Below, piece after piece: positions 1 to 11,391 of a stretch of DNA of 64,000 nucleotides. Source of the DNA: Sebastes aleutianus (taxonomy: Eukaryota; Chordata; Actinopteri; Perciformes; Sebastidae); the NCBI GenBank assembly GCA_916700875.1, contig CAKAKS010000067.1, positions 31,668,531 through 31,732,530 on the forward strand, read 5' to 3'. Numbering within the stretch: the first letter of the stretch is position 1; every line of letters starts with the position of its first letter. The translations under genes were made by a program, and so were the position numbers. The notes beneath the pieces are model-generated. The model searched no databases. It saw nothing but the letters and a program-made list of their open reading frames with translations, and was not told the DNA's origin.

Positions 1-177
1 GACATAGAGTCTGGATTTTAAACCCACTGTCTCTGCTCTGTCGATCACTTCTGCTGTGTTCTACTTTGAGGAAAACGATAAGAAACTAAAAGGGAGAAAT
101 GTATATTTTTGTGGTTTCATGATGGCATACGGCACAGGGCAATGTGGCCTGCATTAATTCATCTTCTACATAGATCA

Positions 178-655
178 GGGGTCTGCAATCTGCGGATCTT
201 CAGCTCCTCTCCAGTGGCTCCCTGTTGATTTTTAAAAATGGAAATGAATAACTGTTTTTTGTTTACATTTTCATTTTTATTCATCATTGTTGTAGGTCTA
301 TGGTACGACGGAGTATTAGGGCCACATTGAGGAAAAAAACCAAATCGGAGATTTCAAGAATAAAGTCGTAATATTATGAAGTAATTTTATGTGTTATTTT
401 CTTTTTTTCTTGTAATGTTATGACTTTTTTTCTCGTTATATTACAACATTTTTTCTCGTGAAGTTATGACTTTATTCTCGTAATGTTTCGATTTTTTTCT
501 CGTAAAGTTACGACTTTTTTCTCGTAATATCCTGACTTTATTCTGGAAATCTCTGATGTTTTTTCCCTCAATGTGGCCCTAATACTCCGTAGTATATTTG
601 CTCTTGGGCCCTCCCTGCATTAGACTTATATACTATATACTTAGACTATAAGTAC
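178..655. mobile_element. Palindromic hAT-like non-autonomous element, copy 1
   Basis: Two inverted arms of about 65 bases (roughly 300-365 and 530-597) share the core GTATTAGGGCCACATTGAGG and its complement. Between them lie degenerate copies of a 22-base unit (TCTCGTAAAGTTACGACTTT type). The left end (GGGTCTGCAATCTGCGG..., then CTCCTCTCCAGTGGCTCCCTG) is shared with the copy near 18260. The hAT assignment is inferred from the CAGGGGTCAGCAACC-like terminus seen in related fragments (33545 and 47095). No transposase is present. Confidence 0.6.
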
Positions 656-660
656 CAGTA

Positions 661-1325
661 CAAACAAACAGTTTCACCCATGACATCGAACCCCATCACC
701 TCTAAGAAAAAGAGTTTGTCTCCACGTTGGCGGGAAAAAACAAACTCCCAACAAACTCTACTCTCCATGTGGTGAAACCTTATGGTATTTTATCCTAGAA
801 GACTCGCGTCTCTTTCCAGGGAGGTCGTCTGTCTTTCGTGGAACGGAGAAATGCTTATCTTCCTTTTCCAACCCTTACTGCTATTATTGCTTCGCGGTAT
901 CGCTGTCACATGTTCGACCCGTCATGTTTCCCTGGAAATCAGACTCCTGCGGGGGGCATGTGCCTGGAAGGCGAGAGGGGAGCAGCGGGTCGACCTTTTC
1001 GTCATAAGGGTTATGTGAGACAGGGTGTGGGGTGTGGGGGGGGGTGTGTGGGGGGGGGGGGGTCAGGTGGCCTCTTGTGTGCTGGTTCCTTGCAGCCTGG
1101 CAGATATACACGATTAAAGGGAGGCAGGTTTGGACAGGTTATGGGGGGGAGAAAGGGTAATAGGGTTCAAAACAGAAGGACTTTGGGTGGTTATAATAAT
1201 ATATATATTATATTATATATATAATAATTGCGATACATAGTTGAATCGATTTTTTACCACCCCTAATATTTATGTAATTTTACAGTACATATGTCATCAG
1301 ATCGCCTGGTGCCCCTTTTCTGAAA
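661..1325. other. Intronic stretch without a gene; G-run and AT microsatellite
   Basis: No exon is recognisable here. Visible are a broken poly-G stretch at about 1026-1062 (GGTGTGGGGG type, possible quadruplex former) and a TA-rich microsatellite at 1198-1226. The open frames across it have no recognisable protein content. Confidence 0.5.
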
Positions 1326-1339
1326 TAGTGTATAACTCA

Positions 1340-1397
1340 GTTCTGATGCTCACTTGCCCATTATAGGGCACATTCGGCTGTGGACACGGGTCAGCAT
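1340..1397 (-). mobile_element. Second Tc1-like fragment left of the minisatellite
   Basis: The stretch TTCTGATGCTCACTTGCCCATTA... ending GGACACGGGTCAGCATG resembles 1918-1963 inside the larger Tc1 remnant (TTCTGATGCCCATTGTAGG... GGACACGGGTCAGCACG). The same internal Tc1 segment is therefore present on both sides of the minisatellite in the same orientation. Confidence 0.6.
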
Positions 1398-1800
1398 GCC
1401 ACAAAGAGACACAAAATGGCCACAAATGGACAATAAATGACCACAAATAGACACAAAACAACTACAAAGAGACACAAAATTACCACAAAGAGACAATAAA
1501 TGACCACAAACAGACAATAAATGTCCACAAAGAGACAATAAATGACCACAAATAGACACAAAACAACCACAAAGAGACACAAAATGACCACAAAGAGACA
1601 CAAAACAACTACAAAGAGACACAAAATTACCACAAAGAGACAATAAATGACCACAAACAGACAATAAATGTCCACAAAGAGACAATAAATGACCACAAAT
1701 AGACACAAAACAACCACAAAGACACATAAAATGACTACAAAGAGACATAAAATGACTACAAAGAGACATAAAATGGCCACAAAGAAACACAAAATGGATT
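1397..1800. repeat. 21-bp minisatellite with higher-order structure
   Basis: About 19 copies of a 21-base unit resembling ACCACAAAGAGACACAAAATG. Variants recur in a fixed order, so a seven-unit block of 147 bases repeats; for example the ACTACAAAGAGACACAAAATT variant at 1461 recurs at 1608. Because 21 is a multiple of three, the complement stays open in several frames and gives Cys/Leu/Phe-rich repeat peptides, which are artefacts. Tc1-like sequence lies on both sides. Confidence 0.9.
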
Positions 1801-2491
1801 GAGATCTGGAGAATCTGGAGGCCAAGTCAACACCTCAAACTCGTTGCCGTCCACATGATGTAAAAGAAAACGTGATTCATCAGACCGGGCCACCTTCTTC
1901 CATTGCTCCGTGGTCCAGTTCTGATGCCCATTGTAGGCGCTTTTGGCGGTGGACACGGGTCAGCACGGGGCAACCTGACCGGTTTGCGGCTACGCAGTTC
2001 CATACTCAACAAACTTCTGACACCGGACCACAAACAGGTGTTCTGACACCTTTCTATCAGAACCAGCATTAACTTTTTCAGCAGTTTGAGCTCCAGTAGC
2101 TCTTCTGTTGGATCGGACAAAACGGGCCAGCCTTCGCTCCCCATGTGCATCAATGAGCCTCGGGTCTGACCCTGTCGCCGGTTTACCGGTTCTCCTTCCT
2201 TGGACCACTTTTGGTAGGTCCTGACCACTGCAGACCGGGAACATCCCACGAGAGCTGCAGTTCTGGAGATGCACTGACCAGTTTGTCTAGCCAGCACTAT
2301 TTGGCCCTCGTCAAAGTCGCTCACATTCTTACGCTGGCCCATTTTTTTTTCTGCTTCCAACACAAAGTTCAAAATGTTCACTTGCTGTCTAATATATCCC
2401 CCCCCCCACTGCCAGGTGCCATTGTAATGAGATAATCCATGTTATTCACGTCACCTGTCAGTGGTCTTAATGTTATGGCTGAAGGGTGTAA
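1797..2491 (-). pseudogene. Tc1/mariner-type transposase remnant
   Basis: On the minus strand the start near 2340 gives MGQRKNVSDFDEGQIVLARQ followed by a Tc1-type paired-like helix-turn-helix (SRTAALVGCSRSAVVRTYQKW). Further on, WTTEQWKKVARSDESRF and PPDSPDLNP, typical of the DDE catalytic domain, lie in other frames, so the gene is broken by frameshifts. The end at 2462-2491 (GTGGTCTTAATGTTATGGCTG...) matches the terminal repeat type of this family. The catalytic domain stops directly at the minisatellite, and the other transposon end is not seen. Family assignment is confident; the copy is clearly inactive. Confidence 0.9.
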
Positions 2492-3400
2492 AGTACCTTT
2501 TCTTATAGAAATGGAAGACCGTGATCACACATTTCCAATTAGCACAGGAACCTCTCAGTTTGTGTTGGCGGGAACTTGCTCAGCTGTTGCGGTAACCAGA
2601 TCTCCATGGTGATTCCACACCAGCTGTTTCCAGGACAGCTGCTTCCACAGGGACATGTGGTTTCCACCCTCTTAAATTTAGTACCTTGTCATTTCATCTG
2701 ATGAAAGGTGTTGAGGCAGTTACCTTGCCCCTGAAAAACATAGTGCCATGTTGTTGTTGAATGTTTTAGCTAAGAGACGAAGCCTCACGCCCTTATCTAT
2801 TTATCGCACATGACCTACACACGAGCCACACGTGAGCCTTTTATAGCTGTTTTATGTGAAGTGAGCACGAGGGGCCGATGATAGTAGAGCTTAAACAGGA
2901 TATGCTTTTTGGGAAAGGGGAAAGTTTCATACCTCACCAGGTGGCCCGCGATCCCCAGCAACACTGAAAGCACGTTCACATTCCTGTTCCCGTTCTGCCA
3001 CCTGTCTGTTTAGTCATCTCGCCGGTTTTATTGTAGGCTTCTTAATTTAGACTTTGACATTTGCATTAGACTAAATTTCATCAGTGACCATCAACCAGTA
3101 GAATTCAAAGCCTCCTAATAAACCTCCTCAATCCCTCTCTTGGTCAAGTCAAATGTTGATACTATTTTTAATGCGGAGTCACTGCGTACGACATCAGTAA
3201 TTACATGCTGAGCATCTACACACACCAACAACCAGAGTCTGAAATGCCACTGTGGTAGGCAAGTATTTTTTTTGTCTACCACTTTTGAAATCTCTGCGCT
3301 AAATGAAGGAATAACATTTTAGAGCTGATGTCATTCAATGTTCAATATATTTTACACAAAAAACATCATATACACGGTAAATTACAGTGTTTTCGAATTA
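2492..3400. other. Unremarkable retreg1 intron sequence
   Basis: I see no exon, RNA gene or tandem array here. The sequence is mixed and mostly unique-looking, with no long open frame of interest. Confidence 0.4.
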
Positions 3401-3404
3401 CTCC

Positions 3405-3955
3405 GTAGCTTCTGGGAGAGCCCTATTTTTCAGGGTTGGGATGGTACTGTACTTTGCGATTGTCATCTATAGTGGTTATTTGCATAAAAACACACAATTC
3501 AAACAAATTTACCTTCATCCAATGGTCATTTTACTGAGCAGAGCTTGAACGCCTCATAATAATAACTCAATGGCACCTCTTTTAACGTTTACGGCGTTGC
3601 TGCGATGCTGTGATGTGCGGCGAGCGCAGCTCAAAGCGCGCCACGGTGTTGCGAGCAGCTCTCCTCCGCCAGGAAAAGATAAGAGAGAGAATTGTGACCC
3701 CGGGAGGAAACCGGGAGAGGGCGATGAAAAACGGGAGTCTCCCGGGTAAATCGGGAGGGTTGTTAAGTATGAGGGTTGGTGGTGTTGGGGTTGGTGGATG
3801 GTGTTGCTGTTTCTACCGTCCTAACCCCATTATTTGCATAAAAACACACAATTCAAATGATTTTACCTTTACCCAATGGTCATTTTACTGTGCAGAACTT
3901 GAACGCCTCATAATAATAACTCAATGGCACCTCTGTTAACGTTAGAAGCTCCGTT
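3405..3955. mobile_element. Non-autonomous DNA element with a 112-base internal direct duplication
   Basis: The segment from TTATTTGCATAAAAACACAC through CTCAATGGCACCTCTTTTAACGTT (about 3477-3592) recurs at about 3831-3944 with few changes. A GC-rich spacer containing GACCCCGGGAGGAAACCGGG-type sequence lies between. A related copy lies in the opposite orientation near 48000-48450, which shows a dispersed family. No protein is encoded. Confidence 0.6.
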
Positions 3956-4192
3956 ATTTAACCAAGCAGGACTGTGCTGCCCCAAAATGAGTGATCTGGT
4001 GCCTTCAGCGGTCAAACAAAGACATTCCAGCAGCACTTTGTTTCAACTTTAGGCAACTAAAACTAATGGAATGTGGTTAGAGAAAGATTTGCCCGCCTGA
4101 CCTCCTCCTGAGACGTTTAGCAGCACCATACACTGTCAGGGTGAGTTATCTTAAAGATGACTAACATTGCTTTTGTCTGTCTTATCTTGTAG

Positions 4193-6955
4193 CTGGGAGA
4201 TCATTGACTCAGGCCAGGACAGCCGGTCTGGGACCGGACCTCAGCTCAGCGACTCGATCAAACTCTTCCTCCAGGAGACGTCGGCTTTCAAACAGCAAAA
4301 CCCCGGCAAGGTGAGGCAGAGTCGGCCGATGTCCTCCAGACGAACCTAAACTCTCTTTACTGAGTTACAGAGAAGCAGGCTTTCAGGCTTTTTATGCCCA
4401 TTCAGATTCTAATGGCGTTTTCATATTAAGTACAATTGATCCGTACCGTGCCCGAGTACGATTGCCCCCCCACTGCTCAGCTTTCACATTAGTTAAGTTG
4501 ATCCGTACCCGAGGACACTTCCGTCATCATCCACGTGTATTTGTTTATGTTGAGATCAGCTGTTCTGGTGGCGGAGAGTCATTTTACTCAATGGATATTT
4601 GAAAAGTTTGTACACAAGTTTCGACAGGTAGTGAGTCTGCAACCACATCAGCTACATGATGAAATTTGTATAAAACGATTCTTCCATGATCCGGGCGTCC
4701 GTGTGAACATTTTCTGCATTTTAAAGGAATAGTTTGACATTTTAGGAAAATGCTTATTTGCTTTGAGAAGATGGATACATGTCTTCATGTTTGTGTGTTA
4801 TATGTTTGTGTTTTCTTTCTCTTTTAGTTTTGTCTGCTGGTTTGCAGTTTGTGCACCTTCTTTGCTGTCTTAGGACGCTACATTCCAGGGATTGTTATCT
4901 CATATATTCTAGGTGAGTAAACTGAAGTTTTGCACATGATGAGACCATTTATATCATGCTAGTAGAGACTTGCATGCTTAGTCTAGAATATCCAGTACAG
5001 CTGGAGGATTGCTGCATGTTGGTTAAATTGACCTCTAGAGGAAGCTAAGATGCAAATCTGTGCTCCTCTACTAGTTGGAAGAAAATTCTTTCACTTATAT
5101 CAGACCATTTATTTTTGGTCAGCAGCAGTGATGCTGAATTGTGACACTTAAATGAGAGATATAATTGTGTGTCATCAGCATAACGATCAGTAAGATATCG
5201 CGATCAATAGCATCAGATATTATATCCCAACATGGTGAGCAAACAAAATGAAGATAAAAATGACTTTTTAATGTGTTTTCATGGCTGGTTTGTTCATGGA
5301 TTTTCTGAAAACAAATACTTATTAAGCCTATGTTTTGTCTCTCTTGACGTTTCTCTGTGCAGTGCTGGGCGTTTTCCTGTTGCCTTTGATCTCATCTCGT
5401 GAAGTTGGTTTGTGGCTGGAGCCAGTTCTGCAGAAGCTGGACTTTGGCATCGGGGAGTTCCTTCAGAAAATCAAAGAAAACCATGGTACCTATGAATTTG
5501 AATCATGCCCTAACAATCTTCTCCTTTACTTTTTGTATTCAATATTGGAGTAGAAATCTCAACGCATCCATGTTGTCTTCCTTTCAGAGAGGAGAATCAT
5601 GCAGGCTCAGACTGAGAAAGAAGGCATCGAGTCGGACCTCTCTTCCATGTTTCCTAAGGTTGGCTGATCTCATCTCATCTCAGTCTAATGATGCCTCTGT
5701 TCACCGACAGTGTCCAGTTAAAGCTAATTGAAATGCAGTACACATGGTCCACGTCAGCATCGAGGCCTGAGCCAAAGGGAAGACGTCTTTCTCTTCAAGC
5801 CAAACACCTTGTTACACATTACAGGAGTGTCCCTCAAAAGTCTCAACTTTAGACCCCGCATACAGTATATCATCATTTTCTTAATAGAGTGAATGTAATG
5901 CAGAGGGATGAGTCATCATACAAGCAGGACTCTAGGTTGAGAATAGAGACGTCAGATTTAAGCCACAAAAATAAGGGCTCGATTTAGATTCAAGTTGAAC
6001 TGAGACTGGAAAGCAAAGGTCCACTTACTTGAAATTTCCAAGCTCGAAAAATTTCAAGTATTAACCTGATAAAATCCTGGAACGATATAATATATTTTCT
6101 AGTTAATAATTCATCTTTTATTTCTGCCCCCATCTCAGCTCCGTCTGTTTTTTGCACTTTAAAATGTGACGCCTCCGTGTGTTTCCCTCCTACAGCTCGA
6201 CTCCGCAGTGTGTAAGGAAATGTCTGTATCGGACACAGAGGTGTCTGATGTGACGTGGACGGACAACGGTACTTTCAACCTGTCAGAGGGACACACGCCA
6301 CAGACTGAGAACTCAGAGGGTACGTCAGCTCCACGTTGTCCTACAGATGGACAACGGAGGTTTCACATTTTTTATCTGTTCAAAATGTACCTTAAAGGGA
6401 GATTTATCAAGTATTTAATACTCTTATTAACATGGGATATTACCTTTTTACCTCACAGACCTTGACAGAGAAGAAGCGTTCACTGGAGGCCTCCCAGAAT
6501 TCCCCTCACTTGACAACGGCGCAACGACCAACGGCGACGACGACGACAGCCTCGGCCTTCCCTCGCCTCCACCTCAGCTGCCGATCAAACCTAAGCATAC
6601 GCCACAACCCGCCGACAATGCCCTCGAATTAGTCAACCAGATGGCGGGCGACTTCATTGCCGCCGCCGTCACGGCTGCCATGCAGGAGAGGATAGAAGCG
6701 GCGATCGGCCTCGCGGCGCCGAGCTCCGGCTATGAGCGGTCGAGACTCCCGGATTCCGCCAGGCTGCTGGAGCTGGCCGAGGAGTCGGACAGCGAGGTGG
6801 AAGACTTTGAGCTGCTGGACCAGTCGGAGCTGGAGCAACTGGAGGGGGAGCTGGGGCTGGGAGAGGAGAAGGTCCAGGCCAAAGGGGAGGCTCAGGCCAC
6901 GAGTGACGAGCCGGGCTCTTCTGGATTCTTCTCCAAACTCCTGAGACGCCACTGA
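4193..6955 (+). CDS. retreg1: Reticulophagy regulator 1 (FAM134B), 3' part of the gene
   Basis: RETREG1 is an ER-membrane receptor that curves ER tubules through a reticulon-homology domain and binds LC3/GABARAP for ER-phagy. Six coding exons are visible: 4193-4310, 4828-4912, 5363-5485, 5588-5658, 6196-6319 and 6459-6955 (stop TGA at 6953). All have AG/GT borders and consistent phases (1018 coding bases, about 338 residues). Exons two and three encode the second hydrophobic hairpin (FCLLVCSLCTFF... YIPGIVISYIL... VFLLPLI). The fifth has VSDTEVSDVTWTDNGTFNLS, a family signature. The last carries the LC3-interacting core FELL (6806-6817) in an acidic context. The protein ends SSGFFSKLLRRH. The first coding base completes a codon from an exon outside the window, so the N-terminus and first hairpin are missing. 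Paralogues RETREG2 and RETREG3 share the motifs; neighbours znf622, marchf11 and myo10 favour retreg1. Confidence 0.92.
6363..6440 (-). mobile_element. End fragment of the GGGCTGTCAA hAT-like family
   Basis: The stretch TTTTTATCTGTTCAAAATGTACC...AAATACT... is the reverse complement of the right part of the element at 31781-32433 (about 32336-32410). It sits in the last retreg1 intron, less than 25 bases upstream of the final exon's acceptor. Confidence 0.6.
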
Positions 6956-7123
6956 TTGATGAAAAGTACGATTGGCAAGGGAGGGGTTACAGAGGACATG
7001 TGGAGGAGAGATGAGGGTGTTCTGGTCACAGAAGACTGTCGGAGGTTGTGAGAAAACAAATGTTTCCATTTATATTTTTTCCTGTAGAGCTAACATCAAC
7101 AATTCAGAACTGGACAGTTTGTC

Positions 7124-7780
7124 TAAAGCTGGGCATACGCTGTATCATTTTAGAAGTGTCGTTGTGTAACTCCTTCTCCGACTGTACGAGTACAACGCTT
7201 GCGATGTGAAGCCAAAACTCACGATTTATGTGCTCACCATGTACGGTCCGATCGACAGCTACGATCTGAGTGCTCACACTGTACGTGTAAAATAAAAAAA
7301 AAATACACGGCCCGTCGGCTCCTGCAGGCCGCTCTGGCTGTTGACAGCAAGCCCCCAGGAAGAGCGCCGGTCGTTGATGCCAGTTTTCGTAGTGGCCAAA
7401 CGGCGGTACTGCAACTTCCGTGTCCGTCACGTGATGCCATTGGGCCCAAAAATACTTTTTCCCATAGACTTACATTGGGAAAGAGACCCAGTATGATCAC
7501 CTGAATAGCCCTTATTTAAATCATTAGGTCCTAAAAATTGTAAAATGCACTAATAGCTTATATTATGACCCTTCCTCCGTTCATGTGAATGAGACCCAGA
7601 CTGCGGCTGGAGCAAGGGCTGGGAGGTGTAGTTATGACAGCGTGACAGCTGTGATCCCGTGATCGAGCCATGTGACCGAGCGGACGCCACTCCGCCTTCC
7701 GGTCCGTCTCTAAAATGAGTCGCGCGGCTCAGAATTCATCTCAGAAACTAACTAAAATCGTACAGTGTATGCCCGGCTTA
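7124..7780. mobile_element. Non-autonomous DNA transposon with imperfect terminal inverted repeats
   Basis: The left end TAAAGCTGGGCATACGCTGTATCATTTT pairs imperfectly with the right end AAAATCGTACAGTGTATGCCCGGCTTA. No transposase is present. A second right end of the same family (GGAACAGTGTATGCTCGGCTTA) closes a fragment at about 9075-9104. Confidence 0.65.
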
Positions 7781-8499
7781 ATATGAAGGCCAAAGTCCCT
7801 TTAATCAGAGTCATCCATACGTGAAAAGACGAGTATAACTGCAGCAAAACTCTCCAGCCAACAACACACCTAACACTCACTTTTGATGCTGAAAGGATTC
7901 ATCCAACTACAATACCCAGAATTCCACAGACACAGACAATCACGAGGCAATCACAACACCCTTAATGTTAAACATACTACTACTGGTTGTATAGCTGACT
8001 ATGAGGATTAGAAAGTAGGAAACTTCTTTTTTTTAATTATTATTTACGTTTTTAATTTTATAAGTACGTTTTTTTTTCATGAAACATTTATGTAGTTTTC
8101 ATTTTATAACAACATGCAGCAGGTCTCAAAATACAATGCATGCAAATCTCATTTTGCGACATAAATCGATTTAAACATTTTACTTCCAGTGCCTTCTAAC
8201 CCACGTGGCTCAATGTGGTCGTCAGTAAGCATAAAAAAAAAAAGAATAATTTTGCATTTGGATCATCCTCGAATGAGTGAGAATTGTAAACTAAATTTAT
8301 TATATTATATTTATTTATATGTCGATAGTCATTATTGTCGTAATCTAAACTTCTTAACGGACATTTGACATTCAGAGAGGCAAAGTCCCGCCCCTTCAGG
8401 TGGACCTCACGGGACCATATTCTGGAAAAAATATGTCCAATAGTCAACAGTGAGAGAGACATTTTTTTTAATACCGTTTGAATTGCGCCATGACCACGA

Positions 8500-8866
8500 C
8501 CTCCTCTCCACGCCAAACAGATAGAGCCAGAGCAACACGACCTCCTCTCCATGCCAGATAGTTAGAGCCAGAGCAACACAACCTTCTCTCGACGCCAAAC
8601 AGGTAGAGCCAAAGCAACACGACCTCCTCTCCATGCCAGTTAGATAGAGCCCGAGCAACACAACCTCCTCTCCACGCCAAACAGATAGAGCCAGAGCAAC
8701 ACAACCTCCTCTCCACGCCAGATATGTAGAGCCAGAGCAACACGACCTCCTCTCCACACCAGATAGATAGAGCCAGAGCAACACGACCTCCTCTCCAAGC
8801 CAGATAGGTAGAGCCAGAGCAACACAACCTCCTCTCCACGCCAGACAGATAGATAGAGCCAGAGCA
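8500..8866. repeat. 41-bp minisatellite
   Basis: About nine copies of a 41-base unit of the form CCTCCTCTCCACGCCAGATA... with AGAGCCAGAGCAACACGA. Starts at 8500, 8541, 8582 and 8623 give the period. The period is not a multiple of three, so each frame reads through all three phases; the resulting repeat peptides on the minus strand are not genes. Confidence 0.9.
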
Positions 8867-10125
8867 TTATGATGTTTGTCAATTTTAAAACATAGTTTTG
8901 CAAGTCAAGAAAGTCGCAGTTACGTCATTTAGTTTTGTGTGAAACCGCTCGACCAAAATTTCTGACATTCCGACGGAATCGGTCCTCGGTACCCCTCCGT
9001 ACACTGCACGGCAAACGACGCCTGACGAAGCTGAAATTCAGACCGTGCGGCTCAAAATTCAGGCCAGAAACGGGCTAAAATGGAACAGTGTATGCTCGGC
9101 TTAAGTCAACTGATAAATGGCCCTTTTAAAGCTACATTAAGCAAATGTTGACCGATTAGGAGGCAGAAAAAATCCAAAGTAAACTCAAAGCAGTGACCAT
9201 TTAAGTCGTTACTGCAAGTGTGCACATCTAGTAAAACTGGAGGAACACTGGCCTCCTTTTAGAGATCTTTTTCTAACTAAATGATGAATGTGAACGGAGA
9301 TTTATAGTTGTGCGATAAGAGGTTATGCTACACATCTGGCCTACGGTGGAGACACCTTGTGAACAATCCCAGCATTGCAACTGGTCAGTTCGGGCTTCTT
9401 GTGCAGCGATAGAACAGGATTCTACCCGACCCGGTCAGACTGATTAGAATTGGGAGCCGGCCCGACTCAAGTCCCCGGTCAAGTCTTGGCTACTAACTAA
9501 GTGAACTCACGTCACAGGATGATCCAAAATTAAGCTCAAAATAAAGTTTCAGTGCACTGAAAGTAAAATGTTACGAGATGACGTATTTCCATTTGCACCT
9601 TAATTATTATTTAACGATGTACCAACTGTACGTAGGTCAGTCCGCTGTGTCAGCATCAGTCGTGGATTCACCGAATGAAGACGGAAGAATGGCTGAACTG
9701 GTTCTTCAACATGCCTTGTACATTACAATACATTGTTTTTATAATAAAGACACAGCAATGTATAATGTATCCTCTTGTAATAATCATGTAATGCCTTGTA
9801 TTAGCATAACTCATAACGATGACATATTGGTTTATCAGTGCCTAAGAGGACTTTGTAGTGGCTGCAGTTCATTTCTAGCTCACATGTGATGTATAACTGT
9901 ATAAGACAAAGAAATGTTCCAACCTCTGAATAAGAGTTTAGGCAAGTTCAGGCTTCACTAAAGAAAGACCTTTTTTAAGTAGTTAACTGACAAAATGGTC
10001 AATGTTTTTTCATTTATCTTCTGGTTGTATCCATGCATTTGGTCTAAAAATCCTTTGAATTTAGTTCAACATGTCAGTGGGTCAGAACCAAAATGTACTT
10101 TTATGTAATTAAACTCAAGAATGTC

Positions 10126-10131
10126 AATAAA
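10126..10131 (+). terminator. Candidate poly(A) signal for retreg1
   Basis: AATAAA lies in GTCAATAAAATGTTGTAACA, followed within 40 bases by TGTAG/TTTG-rich sequence, the usual arrangement of a vertebrate cleavage site. It is about 3.2 kb after the retreg1 stop and before the TRIM remnant. Assignment to retreg1 is inferred from strand and order. Confidence 0.35.
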
Positions 10132-10305
10132 ATGTTGTAACACAGTCTGTAGTTTCATTTATTTTGACCTCAGTGTGTGTTTGTGATTATGTCTTGTTGT
10201 GGGGACACATGTTTACACAGTCACATGGGACTTGCCTACCGTCTGGGGACAAAATTCAAGTCCCCACAATGTAGATTATTCATTTTTAGTGTTAAGACTT
10301 AGGTC

Positions 10306-10737
10306 TTGAGTCAACTAAACATCCAGCAGAGGATCCAGAAAGATGTGAAGCTGCTCCAACAGGAGGTGGAGGCTGTCAATCGCTCTACTGATAAAGCAGT
10401 GGAAGACAGTGAGAAGATCTTCACCGAGCTGATCCGTCTCATGGAGAAAAGAAGCTGTGATGTGAAGCGGCAGGTCAGATCCCAGCAGAAAAGTGAAGTG
10501 AGTCGAGTCAAAGAGCTCCAGGAGAAGTTGGAGCAGGACATCACTGAACTGAAGAGGAGAGACGCTGAGCTGGAGCAGCTCTCACGTGGACAAACGTCTC
10601 ACAGACAGTGACTGAAGTGGATGTTTTACTGCCACAACCAGAGCCCAAGACCAGACCTGGATTCTTACAATATTCAAGCGAAATAACAGACACAATAAAC
10701 AAACACAGCACACACACGTCTGTTTGTTACTGGGAGG
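10306..10737 (+). pseudogene. TRIM-family (fish TRIM, coiled coil to B30.2) remnant
   Basis: The frame from 10306 encodes a coiled coil typical of fish TRIM E3 ligases (KDVKLLQQEVEAVNRSTDKA, EDSEKIFTELIRLMEKRS, VSRVKELQEKLEQDITELKR). At about 10580 the frame shifts to TNVSQTVTEVDVLLPQPEP, the linker before the B30.2 domain, followed by FLQYSSEIT and then CYWEVD, a B30.2 core motif. Between these blocks the usual tens of residues are missing. RING and B-box are absent, there is no ATG, and the reading frame is interrupted. It is a multiply deleted pseudogene. A LINE-like 3' tail follows directly. Confidence 0.85.
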
Positions 10738-10739
10738 TG

Positions 10740-11036
10740 GACCGGCTGCTTTCCGTTAATTTGTCTGTTTATTGTCAATACTGTATATATTGTTCCAATT
10801 TTTTAATATTCCCCTTGAATATTGTTCCTATTTTTATATTTCCTTCTATTTAAATTGTTCATATTTTACATGTCTGTCTACTTTTGTTTTGCTTTTTGCA
10901 CTGTGTTGTATCTTGATTTTTGTTTTTTACTGCTGCTTCTCGTTTCTGCATTATTTCCCTTTGCTGCCGTACACTGCAAATGTCCCCACTGTGGGATTGA
11001 TAAAGGAATATCTTATCTTATCTTATTTTATTTGTC
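10740..11036 (+). mobile_element. LINE-like 3' tail
   Basis: T-rich sequence ends in CACTGTGGGATTGATAAAGGAATATCTTATCTTATCTTAT, the short tandem tail typical of teleost non-LTR retrotransposon 3' ends. It abuts the TRIM remnant, so the two may have been rearranged together. No reverse transcriptase sequence remains. Confidence 0.55.
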
Positions 11037-11391
11037 TCCGGCAGGAGGAGACGGTAAAGAAGAGAGCGAGTGAGAGAGACAGTCAGTGTGTTGTGTTAAT
11101 TCTGTCGGTGGGATTTTATGTAATCCGCTGCGTTGATTTCACCCGTTCACCGCACACACGAATGCAGTTGTGAAAATAAACACACTTAAAAAACTACAAG
11201 TTGGGCTAGCAAACTACACCTAACTAGCTAACTAACTAGAAAGACATTGGGCACCCTTGCATTGTGTCTCATAAGCTGTTGCAGTATAATCAGGCGCCAC
11301 CTGCTGCTGACCACCAGGTGGCGCTATTGAGTCTGAAACTGGTTAGCAACCGCCAAAAAACACCCAGAAGAAGAAGAAGGTCAGAGTTCAC

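Larger units (their letters stand above)
6956..10145 (+). other. Probable retreg1 3' UTR and flank, broken up by repeats
   Basis: No coding exon follows the stop. The stretch contains a small DNA element (7124-7780), a 41-base minisatellite (8500-8866), a second fragment of the same DNA element (about 8930-9104) and mixed AT-rich sequence. A poly(A) signal at 10126 is the first convincing transcript end. Whether the UTR really spans these repeats cannot be told from sequence. Confidence 0.4.

Noticed and set aside
1350..1825. Cys/Leu-rich repeat proteins on the minus strand
   Set aside because: Translations of a 21-base minisatellite whose period is a multiple of three.
1..4192. Search for further upstream retreg1 exons (first hairpin, N-terminus)
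   Set aside because: No frame resembling the N-terminal reticulon-homology part with suitable splice sites is present; these exons are probably left of the window.
6629..7069. 146-residue minus-strand frame over the end of retreg1
   Set aside because: Shadow of the last retreg1 exon, which has the LC3-interacting motif and family-typical C-terminus on the plus strand.
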